This document shows positions 27,208-34,224 of a DNA stretch of 61,969 nucleotides, piece after piece. The first letter of the stretch is position 1; every line of letters begins with the position of its first letter. The position numbers and the translations under genes were made by a program. Below the pieces are notes generated by a model. The model ran no database searches and was not told the DNA's origin. It saw nothing but the letters and a program-made list of their open reading frames with translations. Source of the DNA: Pseudobdellovibrionaceae bacterium (lineage in GTDB: Bacteria > Bdellovibrionota > Bdellovibrionia > Bdellovibrionales > Bdellovibrionaceae); NCBI GenBank assembly GCA_947449255.1, contig CANFQX010000019.1:1-61969 (forward strand). The letters run 5' to 3'.

Positions 27208-27242
27208 AAAAAAAACCCAGGCCTTAAAATCTGGGTTTTTTT
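27208..27242. terminator. Bidirectional terminator
   Basis: AAAAAACCCAG pairs with CTGGGTTTTTT around a 10-base loop, between the convergent ends of the porin-like gene and the recombinase gene. Confidence 0.9.
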
Positions 27243-27256
27243 ATTTCACCCAACCC

Positions 27257-28159
27257 CTATTTCCCTCTTCCCAAAGGATGGATTTTTTCCATCGTCCGCG
27301 CCAGTTGATCAATGCCAAGATGAGTGTATTTTTCTGTAGCTTGAAGACTTTCATGTCCCAACAGCTCTTGCAATGTGCGCAAATTAGCGCCGCTCGAAAG
27401 CAGATGGGTCGCAAAGCTGTGCCTTAAAGCATGGGGATGAAGTGGTTTGAGCAGGCCGGCGCGAATTCCACTTTGACGAATCAGTTCATAAGCGGCTCTT
27501 GGATTTATGGGCTTTTCGCCAAAAACATATTCACTGGGACCTTGCTGTTGCTTCCATAAGACGAGGTTTTGAAAAGCTAATTTTGGCAGGGCAATCAGTC
27601 TTTGCTTATTTCCTTTACCCAACACCCGTAATATTTTTTGTTCAGGATCGATGTCTCGCCATTTCAGGTTGCAGGCCTCGCTGATCCTTAAGCCGCCACC
27701 ATAAATCAGCAGAAAAAGAACCTTAGATTGCAGATGACTTTGCTTACGGCTTTCATCGCCTGTTTTTTCAAAGGCCTTTAAGACAGCCATCGCCTCATCA
27801 ACACTGATAAAGTGAGGGATTTTTTTTGGCACCTTTGGACTGGCAATTAAATTAGATAAATCCTGCAGGATCAGTCCTTCAGCAAAGGCCCAGGAAAAAA
27901 AACTCTTTAAAGTCGAGGCTTTTCTGTTTCTAGAAGCCAAGGAAAGCGAGGCCCAGCCATTGAAGGCCTTGCGGGCCGTCAGTAAAAGTTCTGCCTCGGT
28001 ATAAAACAGCTTGTTGTTTTCAAGCGAAGGCTCGTGCTTGAAGGCCTGTTTGAGATCAATCAGATAGTGTTTGGTTGTCAGCGGCGATGCGGATTTTATA
28101 TAAGTCATATAATTCATATACTTATCTATCATTTTTGGCAGATGGAGTGGCCTGTTCAT
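27257..28159 (-). CDS. Tyrosine recombinase of the XerC/XerD type
   Basis: A 300-residue site-specific recombinase. An N-terminal SAM-like core-binding domain (1-105) is followed by the catalytic domain with the full set of active residues: Arg158 (GLRISE), Lys182, His243 and Arg246 (HALRHSFATHL), His269 (LGHESL) and nucleophile Tyr278. Length and motifs fit the Xer proteins that resolve chromosome dimers at dif. XerC and XerD cannot be told apart here without comparison, so no symbol is given. There is no neighbouring mobile element. The start has a weak GGGATG region upstream. Confidence 0.9.
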   Translation of the reverse strand: MNRPLHLPKMIDKYMNYMTYIKSASPLTTKHYLIDLKQAFKHEPSLENNKLFYTEAELLLTARKAFNGWASLSLASRNRKASTLKSFFSWAFAEGLILQDLSNLIASPKVPKKIPHFISVDEAMAVLKAFEKTGDESRKQSHLQSKVLFLLIYGGGLRISEACNLKWRDIDPEQKILRVLGKGNKQRLIALPKLAFQNLVLWKQQQGPSEYVFGEKPINPRAAYELIRQSGIRAGLLKPLHPHALRHSFATHLLSSGANLRTLQELLGHESLQATEKYTHLGIDQLARTMEKIHPLGRGK

Positions 28160-28276
28160 AAGTTAGACATCCCAACAAAAAAAGCATTTTTTATGGAAAA
28201 AATATAATGCCATGCAAAAAAGTCTTGCAAAACATACACGACCTCAGTTATAACTCACTGCGTTGCCGCGGCGTTC

Positions 28277-28297
28277 CAATTTGAGATATTCAAATTG
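28277..28297. promoter_or_regulatory. Inverted repeat upstream of sigma54 activator gene
   Basis: CAATTTGA and TCAAATTG, perfect 8-bp arms with a 5-base spacer, 51 bases before the start of the activator. It looks like a dimer binding site, possibly for autoregulation. Confidence 0.45.
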
Positions 28298-28347
28298 AGA
28301 CACCCCGAAAGTATTTTAACTAGAACTCTAACCGAAAGGTGAGCCCC

Positions 28348-29406
28348 ATGAACAATAACAATCCTACGACAACATTGCCCGCATCTCAGAATGCTAGTCA
28401 ATTGATCTGGAATACAAACACAACGTCTAAAGTCATGGAAAACAAGACGATCGTCTATAAATCGGAGATCATGGGGAACCTGATGAAAATGGTTGATCGG
28501 GTGGCTCCTTCTCACGCGAACATCCTCGTTCTTGGTGAATCCGGTACGGGGAAAGAGTTGATCGCTCGCTCCATTCATGATCGTTCAAATCGAAGAAATA
28601 AACCCTTTGTGGCGATCAACTGCGGAGCACTTCGTGAAACCTTGCTTGAATCAGAATTGTTTGGACATGAAAAAGGATCCTTCACAGGCGCTTACCTTCG
28701 CAAAATTGGTCTAGCTGAAGCGGCCAATGGTGGGACTCTGTTTCTTGATGAAATCGGTGAACTTGATCCGGCTATTCAAGCTAAACTTTTACGCTTTTTG
28801 CAAGAGGGCGAAATTTTCCGAGTCGGTGGTAAAGAGCCCATCAAAGTGGACATTCGTCTGATTTGCGCAACCAACCGAGAGTTGGATCAAGAAGTGACTC
28901 GTGGCAACTTCCGTGAGGATCTTTTCTATCGCATCAATACAATCGTTGTCAGTGCACCACCCCTTCGTCGTCGTAAAGAAGACATCCCAAGTCTTGTGAA
29001 TTATTTCTTAACCAGTTCACAGCATTCCTATTTGAATCGGGGACGCACGGTTTCTGATGAGGCGATGCAGGCTCTGATGAGCTATGACTGGCCAGGAAAT
29101 ATCAGAGAATTGCAAAACACCTGTGAACGACTGCAAATTTTATCTGATGGTCATTCTATTATGTTGAATGATGTGCCAGAAAATATTCGGACTCCAGAGC
29201 AAGAAGATGGGATGATGGATTACACTCCAAGCATCACCCTTTATGATCTAGAAAAAAACTATATTTTAAAGGCTTTGGCTCATTTTGGTGGCAATAAAAC
29301 TCAGGCAGCGAACAAGTTGGGAATTACAATTAAGACTTTGTACAACAAGTTGCATGAATACGGTGAATTTGAAAAGTTTGCTGTTCACACAAAACCTGCA
29401 AAATAA
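28348..29406 (+). CDS. Receiver-less sigma54-dependent transcriptional activator
   Basis: A 352-residue activator. The first 30 residues are unstructured and there is no receiver domain. An AAA+ domain follows, with Walker A GESGTGKE, the sigma54-contact loop as GSFTGA (consensus GAFTGA, one change), Walker B TLFLDEIGEL and the usual R-finger region NFREDLFYR. The C-terminal Fis-type helix-turn-helix is at about 310-340 (GGNKTQAANKLGITIKTLYN). Without a receiver it should be controlled by partner proteins or by its own level, as PspF is. The ATG at 28348 is preferred because AAAGGTGAG precedes it; a GTG nine bases earlier is possible. It probably binds the inverted repeat upstream (inferred). 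Confidence 0.9.
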   Translation: MNNNNPTTTLPASQNASQLIWNTNTTSKVMENKTIVYKSEIMGNLMKMVDRVAPSHANILVLGESGTGKELIARSIHDRSNRRNKPFVAINCGALRETLLESELFGHEKGSFTGAYLRKIGLAEAANGGTLFLDEIGELDPAIQAKLLRFLQEGEIFRVGGKEPIKVDIRLICATNRELDQEVTRGNFREDLFYRINTIVVSAPPLRRRKEDIPSLVNYFLTSSQHSYLNRGRTVSDEAMQALMSYDWPGNIRELQNTCERLQILSDGHSIMLNDVPENIRTPEQEDGMMDYTPSITLYDLEKNYILKALAHFGGNKTQAANKLGITIKTLYNKLHEYGEFEKFAVHTKPAK

Positions 29407-29488
29407 ATTTTTAAATTTTTTCAATCAATGAACTAGCTGGGACTGGCAATTATTTTATGCTGAGTCCTGCGGTGGATGAGGCTTAATT

Positions 29489-30574
29489 ATGAAGTCGAAA
29501 ATAGTAACTAAATTGGCCCTTGCCCTAATAATGCTTTCTGGCACAGCCCACGCTTACACTTATGACACTGTCACAGATGTCAATGGCGTTGTGCAGACAA
29601 TTGATTATGACAATCTTTCACCGGCGGTGGAGAGTTGTTCGCAGGATCTCTATACTCTGCTTGGTGTTAGTTCTTCGACTTCAGATCGCGCTTGTTTTAT
29701 CCGCCATGATTGGATGTTTAGACAGTGCTTAATTCGAGTAACCAAAAAAATGGACAACTCAAATTTTCAAGATGAGGCTCTCAATACAGCCAGTTCAATC
29801 TGCCAGTATCTGCCTTTGAATGGGGGCTTTGAACCCGAAAAAGTACTTGGCATTTTCACTAGTTGCAGTCTGATTTTGGGTGATTATTTGGGCGCAAAAA
29901 ATTCCGCGATAACAGGCCGCTATTGTGGGCGAGCAAAAAGTTATGATTTTGCTCTTTGTACGGTGACCCTTGCTAAAAATGGCGTGAACAATGGAAACTT
30001 GTTCGAGAGTGTTTGCAACAGCTCTACCGCCAGAGAAGTTTCTCAGTGTGTCTTTGACAAGAATTTAGGTGGAGTCGATAGACTAGGCAATAATAGAAAT
30101 AATAATGGCTATGAGGCCCTGAAGGTCTGCAGAGAAAAATACGACCCAGCCGCTCGTCGTCAGATAGAAATTCAAAGAATTGCTGCCGAGAAAAAACGCA
30201 GAGAAAATCAAATTATATCTCGAGACGAAAACGAGCGAAGAGTTCATCAAGAGGTGTTAGCAACAGAAAATGATGCCAAGCTGAAGGCTCAACGTCAGGC
30301 CGATGAACTCAGACGAGAAGAAGAATTATTTAAAAAGTTTAACAATGACAATGGCAAAGTTGACGAAAAGAAGAAAGAGAATACTCAAGGCACTGAAGGC
30401 AAGAAACCACAGCCGCCAAGGGAAGCGGCTCAACCTAAACCAGCTCCGGCTCCCGCTCCAGCACCAGCTCCCGCTCCAGCACCAGCTCCCGCTCCAGCAC
30501 CAGCTCCGATGAGCCCTCCACCAAGTTCAGAAGGTGGCGATGGGGGAGTGATTTTAGATTTACCGAATTTTTAG
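29489..30574 (+). CDS. Exported protein with coiled coil and Pro-Ala tail
   Basis: A 361-residue protein with a signal peptide (residues 1-22, ending AHA). Residues 45-215 form a cysteine-rich region with about a dozen cysteines, probably disulfide-bonded in the periplasm. Residues 225-285 are highly charged and helical. A Pro-Ala stretch at about 317-340 is encoded by an 18-bp tandem repeat. The tail ends in a glycine-rich hydrophobic segment. Pro-Ala linkers usually span the periplasm or cell wall. No family is recognised. It is a single gene ending at a strong terminator. Confidence 0.7.
   Translation: MKSKIVTKLALALIMLSGTAHAYTYDTVTDVNGVVQTIDYDNLSPAVESCSQDLYTLLGVSSSTSDRACFIRHDWMFRQCLIRVTKKMDNSNFQDEALNTASSICQYLPLNGGFEPEKVLGIFTSCSLILGDYLGAKNSAITGRYCGRAKSYDFALCTVTLAKNGVNNGNLFESVCNSSTAREVSQCVFDKNLGGVDRLGNNRNNNGYEALKVCREKYDPAARRQIEIQRIAAEKKRRENQIISRDENERRVHQEVLATENDAKLKAQRQADELRREEELFKKFNNDNGKVDEKKKENTQGTEGKKPQPPREAAQPKPAPAPAPAPAPAPAPAPAPAPAPMSPPPSSEGGDGGVILDLPNF
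30441..30510 (+). repeat. 18-bp tandem repeat coding Pro-Ala
   Basis: About four units of GCTCCCGCTCCAGCACCA inside the preceding gene, giving a (Pro-Ala) linker. Near-identical units suggest recent expansion or length variation. Confidence 0.85.
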
Positions 30575-30598
30575 AGTTTGAAACCCTAATTCACAAAT

Positions 30599-30631
30599 AA
30601 AAAAAGGGAGTCCATTGGACTCCCTTTTTTT
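30599..30631. terminator. Strong bidirectional terminator
   Basis: A perfect GGGAGTCC/GGACTCCC stem with a 3-base loop, bracketed by A7 and T7, between two convergent genes. Confidence 0.93.
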
Positions 30632-30650
30632 ATTAAGATGTCATTAGGGC

Positions 30651-31283
30651 TTAGAAATAGCCTTCATCATCCTCATCTTCTTCTTCATCCTCAGTGTCAT
30701 CGTCGTCTTCAGTTTTTTTATTTGAAGTCTTAGCACTGCCGATTTGTTCTTCGTCTTCATCTTCTTCTTCGATATCCTCTTCTTCTTCTTCTAGATCATC
30801 AAGAGAAGAATCTTCTTCAGTTTCCCAATCTTCAGTTTCAGACTCTTCGTCTTCAATATCAACAATGGTATCCATTTCAGCTTCATCATCGAAATCTGAA
30901 TCAATATCGTCAATTGCAGGTTTGATCAATTCGGCTTTAATAGCTTTTGGAGCTGAAGCTTTTTTAGAGGCAGCTTTTTTAGTCGCTTTTGGCGCTGCTT
31001 TTTTAGCTGGTTTTGCAGCTTTTTTAGCAGTTGCTTTCACAACTGTTTTTTTAGCTGCTTTTTTTACGGGCTTTGCAGCCTTTTTTGGCGCAGCTTTTTT
31101 AGTAGCCTTTGGAGCTGCTTTTTTAGCTGGTTTCGCTGCTTTTTTAACAGTTGCTTTCACAACCGTTTTTTTAGCTGCTTTTTTTACGGGCTTTGCAGCC
31201 TTTTTTGGTGCAGCTTTTTTAGTAGCCTTTGGAGCTGCTTTTTTAGCTGGTTTCGCTGCTTTTTTAACTGCTTTTTTTGCCAT
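30651..31283 (-). CDS. Bipolar histone H1-like protein with acidic tail
   Basis: A 210-residue protein in two halves. Residues 1-122 are almost only Lys, Ala, Pro, Thr and Val in a 40-residue unit repeated two and a half times, like bacterial H1-like proteins and AlgP. Residues about 125-210 are dominated by Asp and Glu. The ATG at 31283 has AGGAG eight bases upstream and is preferred to one 24 bases earlier. The basic half should bind DNA without sequence preference; the acidic half may tune this binding or recruit partners, as the acidic tails of eukaryotic HMG proteins do. It is probably a nucleoid protein. Single gene sharing a terminator with its neighbour. Confidence 0.82.
   Translation of the reverse strand: MAKKAVKKAAKPAKKAAPKATKKAAPKKAAKPVKKAAKKTVVKATVKKAAKPAKKAAPKATKKAAPKKAAKPVKKAAKKTVVKATAKKAAKPAKKAAPKATKKAASKKASAPKAIKAELIKPAIDDIDSDFDDEAEMDTIVDIEDEESETEDWETEEDSSLDDLEEEEEDIEEEDEDEEQIGSAKTSNKKTEDDDDTEDEEEDEDDEGYF
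30963..31265 (-). repeat. 120-bp tandem repeat in the H1-like gene
   Basis: Two full near-identical 120-bp units (31265-31146 and 31145-31026) and a partial third code for the lysine/alanine-rich region. Copy number is likely to vary between strains. Confidence 0.85.
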
Positions 31284-31470
31284 TTGATGAACTCCTGAAT
31301 ATTTCATTCAATATGAATTGCCCTCATAGAGTAACGACAAATAGGCATTGAAGCAAATCAAAACAAATCAAGAAATTATGAGGCCAGACTTATTTTTTTC
31401 ACAGCTGTGACTCAATGGATGTCCAAGCTTAAATATTCAGAGACCATTTAATATCATTATCTTTCTGTAA

Positions 31471-32226
31471 TTATGGAACGAGCCCAGTCATATGGTCATC
31501 CATGATTTTTGCAATGCCAGTGGGAAGAGGAAGGGCGCAGAAGAGGCCACCATTGAAGGATCCCGATTTAGGAACCACTGTAAAGTAACCCAATATTTTT
31601 GTTTTCATTTTGTTCTTTATTGGAAATGTCATTCCAAGGTTTGAAGGGATGTAAGAGTTTTCTATAAAAACGCCGACGGCATTGACTCCAATATAAAGGT
31701 ACACCTTATTTTCTGAGTTCTGATTCAGACCTAGGGCTAGGAAGGGAGCTTCACCACTGGGCATAGCCGGCAAAGCGCTGCCATTGGGTAGGGTCGAAAC
31801 AGGCAAGTTGGTTACAGCATGTAAGATGTGATTTAAAGGAATGCTGATTGCGACCTGCGGGGCGTTCGAAGTGTCATAGTAGGTTTTAATTTTGGCGCCC
31901 TTGAGGTTAGGAATATCTAAATAAATATTGCTAAAAGGTCCTGCAGGGATGGGTAAATTCATGATGATCGTGTCGTTGGTTTTATCCAACTTCATGGCAA
32001 AGGCAGAATCATAACTCCCCCCGGAAACATATCCTTCAAGATCCAGTTTTTCATAGGCCGTGGGCAATTTAATGGCCGGTGCTGTATTTTGCCCCGAAGA
32101 GTTGGTGCTCTGAATAGTGTTTGCATCTGCCAATTGACTGGCTTGAAACCCACCGTCAGTGCAAGCTGCTAAAATTAAACTCAAACTTAGTAAAGAGCCA
32201 AGGGTATTGATTGTTTTAGGGTTCAT
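31471..32226 (-). CDS. Lipoprotein of unknown function
   Basis: A 251-residue predicted lipoprotein: hydrophobic residues 9-20 end in the lipobox LAAC with the modified Cys22. The N-terminal 30 mature residues are Ser/Asn/Gln/Thr-rich, a typical flexible tether. The rest appears beta-rich, with many Pro, Gly and Asn residues. No catalytic motif or known family is recognised. The gene stands alone: 163 bases after it comes the start of the H1-like gene on the same strand, and the flagellin terminator lies upstream. Confidence 0.7.
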   Translation of the reverse strand: MNPKTINTLGSLLSLSLILAACTDGGFQASQLADANTIQSTNSSGQNTAPAIKLPTAYEKLDLEGYVSGGSYDSAFAMKLDKTNDTIIMNLPIPAGPFSNIYLDIPNLKGAKIKTYYDTSNAPQVAISIPLNHILHAVTNLPVSTLPNGSALPAMPSGEAPFLALGLNQNSENKVYLYIGVNAVGVFIENSYIPSNLGMTFPIKNKMKTKILGYFTVVPKSGSFNGGLFCALPLPTGIAKIMDDHMTGLVP

Positions 32227-32376
32227 GGAAACCTCCGCAGTTTAGTTCTAGATCAGTTTGTCATAGTTAGACCTAATGCGGTGGTAAATGTTTGAAATTA
32301 TTGGTCAATAAGTTTTACACTTTATTGATGTTTGATTTATCTCAGTGTTTTTTGATATAAAAATGGGCAAAAAAAG

Positions 32377-32408
32377 AAAAGCCCAGTGAAGTCAATCACT
32401 GGGCTTTT
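32377..32408 (-). terminator. Flagellin gene terminator
   Basis: AAAAGCCCAGTGA and its exact complement with a 6-base loop; on the minus strand it is followed by a T-rich tract. It lies 79 bases after the flagellin stop codon. Confidence 0.88.
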
Positions 32409-32486
32409 GTTCAATGCTGTCATTAAGATCAACATTTTTAGCGACTCTTGTCTTTAGACCCAAGAGTTCACTTGCTGACTTTCTAA

Positions 32487-33320
32487 TTAACCGATCAGTT
32501 TCAACGCCAATTGGTTAGATTGGTTAGCTTGTGCCAAAGTTGAAGTACCAGCTTGCAGCAAGATATTGTTGCGAGTCATTTCAGAAGAAGTCGCAGCAAC
32601 ATCAGTATCTCGGATACGGCTGTTAGCAGCTGACATATTTTCTTGAGCAACACCTAAATTGTCTACAGTTGCAGTCAATCTGTTTTGAAGTGCTCCCAGA
32701 TTTGCACGAGTCCCATTGACATGAGTTTGTGCATCATCGAGCATTTTCAAAGCACCTTGAGCGCCTTCTTTAGAAGAGAAGTCAATGCTGCCAATTCCAA
32801 GAGCATCTAATGTCGCAACATTTTCACCGGCTTGGAATGAAATGCGATCTTCTTGTTCGTTATTGTGTATGCCAACTTGAAAGTCTAAGTTTGGTGCAGA
32901 ACCATCCAATAACTTAGTCGATCCCCAAGTCGTTACATCCGCAATACGTTGAACTTCAGATTTTAATTGAGTGACCTCTTTATTCAGCATTCCGCGCTCA
33001 GTTTCACCAACTGTGTCAGAAGCTGCTTGGATGCCTAACTCTCTTAAACGAACAACGATATTTCCAATTTCGTTCAAACCACCCTCAGCAGTTTGCACCA
33101 TTGAGATACCATCATTCGCATTTCTTTGCGCCATTGCCGAAGATCGGATTTGAGCTTTAAAGCTCTCACTGATCGCCAAACCAGCAGCATCATCAGAAGC
33201 TTTATTGATTCTGCTTCCAGAAGCCAATTTAGCCATTGAATCGCCAATAGCTCTTTGTGATCCAACTAAGTTACGTTGTGCATTGATCGCGCTTAAATTT
33301 GTTGTTACTCTCATTCCCAT
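32487..33320 (-). CDS. fliC: Flagellin
   Basis: A 277-residue flagellin. Both conserved ends that form the D0/D1 core are present (GMRVTTNLSAINAQRNL at the start, ILLQAGTSTLAQANQ near the end), while the surface domains D2/D3 are missing, leaving only a short middle segment. This compact form resembles the roughly 276-residue Bdellovibrio flagellins of the sheathed polar flagellum. The ATG follows GGAGG at seven bases. There is only one copy in the window; predatory relatives have several. Which paralogue it represents cannot be told here. Confidence 0.95.
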   Translation of the reverse strand: MGMRVTTNLSAINAQRNLVGSQRAIGDSMAKLASGSRINKASDDAAGLAISESFKAQIRSSAMAQRNANDGISMVQTAEGGLNEIGNIVVRLRELGIQAASDTVGETERGMLNKEVTQLKSEVQRIADVTTWGSTKLLDGSAPNLDFQVGIHNNEQEDRISFQAGENVATLDALGIGSIDFSSKEGAQGALKMLDDAQTHVNGTRANLGALQNRLTATVDNLGVAQENMSAANSRIRDTDVAATSSEMTRNNILLQAGTSTLAQANQSNQLALKLIG

Positions 33321-33813
33321 TGTAAAATCCTCCGTTAAATTTTATTAAGTTTTATTTTTCATTTTCTCTATCCTTCCCTGATTTGTTTTTTTTTGGCTTT
33401 ACGAAACCTACTTTTCGTGAGCCAAGCACTGACATCCAAGTCGGTGCTTTGTTTTTTTTGGGGCCTATCTATTTCTAGATATTGCTTTCGTGGGATTCCA
33501 TTTTTATTTTTTAATCCTCTACCAAGCATGAACAATCTGTTGTTCTTGTTAAGTCATCCTTGAAAGCCCTCCTTTCGTTGTTATCCAAAGAGAGTGACCT
33601 TCTCTCTTTGACTCTTTCTGAGTGAATCTTGATAAAAGATAGATCGGGATTTGTTGTGGAGTCTTGACAGGACCTGAGGCGCGTTTTGTATTTTTAGCGA
33701 ATTACTAGTCAAAGGATGGATCTAGAATCAGGACGAAAGATTTACTTTTCACTCTGAAAGCGGGACTAACAGAGGGCTTTGTTGATTATCAAAAATTGAT
33801 TTTAGACAAAGGA
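33321..33813. other. 493-base region upstream of flagellin
   Basis: No protein gene is supported. It contains the flagellin leader, two adjacent hairpins with a U-tract on the plus strand (33395-33459), and T-rich stretches. I did not find a convincing sigma28-type (TAAA...GCCGATAA) promoter for flagellin. Confidence 0.5.
33395..33459 (+). ncRNA. Candidate small RNA end: two hairpins and U-tract, opposite the flagellin leader
   Basis: On the plus strand, hairpin 1 (33395-33423: GGCT/AGCC and ACGAAA/TTTCGT) is directly followed by hairpin 2 (33424-33449: AAGCACTGAC against GTCGGTGCTT) and then TGTTTTTTTT. That order is typical of the 3' end of an sRNA with an intrinsic terminator. No plus-strand gene ends here. 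The same bases form structure in the flagellin mRNA leader on the minus strand, which is the main alternative reading. Confidence 0.45.
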
Positions 33814-34110
33814 TCAGTCAATTTCTAGGAATCGACAGAAGGCCATATTGCCAGCAAGTAAATATTGATGCTCTTGTTGCGCTTTTAAATGATGTGAGGG
33901 CTCATACCCGATGGTGCAGATGGATTGAGCTGAATTAAAGTGCGAACAATCTTCACAAGAAAATCTAGTGTCGAATTTGAGGTAGTCCTCCGGGTGGACT
34001 TTATCTTTCTTGATCGAAGGACGAAGCCGAGGTTTAGATTTTTCTTTAGACTTCGGATTGAAAATGCCAATCTTCTTTTTTTGTAATGGCTTTAAAGTGT
34101 CTGAAGGCAT
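33814..34110 (-). CDS. Small cysteine-containing protein of unknown function
   Basis: A 98-residue protein. The N-terminal 40 residues are lysine-rich. The C-terminal half carries CEDCSHF, CTIGYEPSHH and FCRF, a Cys/His spacing compatible with a zinc or iron-sulfur site. No signal peptide is seen. The compact motif-bearing end argues for a real gene. It is divergent from clpB, whose upstream inverted repeat lies 30 bases from its start, so the two may share regulation. Function unknown. Confidence 0.6.
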   Translation of the reverse strand: MPSDTLKPLQKKKIGIFNPKSKEKSKPRLRPSIKKDKVHPEDYLKFDTRFSCEDCSHFNSAQSICTIGYEPSHHLKAQQEHQYLLAGNMAFCRFLEID

Positions 34111-34139
34111 TTGTTTTTATCCCTATATTGACAATACAA

Positions 34140-34178
34140 TTCTATCACTCATGTTTAAACAGTGGAAGAGTGATAGAA
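34140..34178. promoter_or_regulatory. CIRCE-like inverted repeat upstream of clpB
   Basis: Perfect 11-bp arms, TTCTATCACTC and GAGTGATAGAA, separated by 17 bases, centred about 65 bases before clpB. A TTGACA hexamer lies just upstream at 34128-34133. The inner CACTC...GAGTG is that of the CIRCE element bound by HrcA, but CIRCE has 9-bp arms and a 9-base spacer. The spacer itself contains the palindrome TGTTTAAACA. Confidence 0.6.
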
Positions 34179-34224
34179 GTTAAATCCTAGTTCGATAACA
34201 AGTAAATAGATGGATGGAGGTCGC

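Noticed and set aside
29430-29488. Sigma54 promoter before the Pro-Ala protein gene
   Set aside because: TGGCA and TATGCT are visible, but the GG-to-GC distance is two bases too long.
30694-31287. Long open frame opposite the H1-like gene (Ser/Ala/Phe-rich)
   Set aside because: It is the complement of a Lys/Ala and Glu/Asp repeat. The minus-strand frame has the ribosome-binding site, terminator and a recognisable family.
33480-33813. Sigma28 promoter for flagellin
   Set aside because: No adequate match to TAAA...GCCGATAA at correct spacing on the minus strand.
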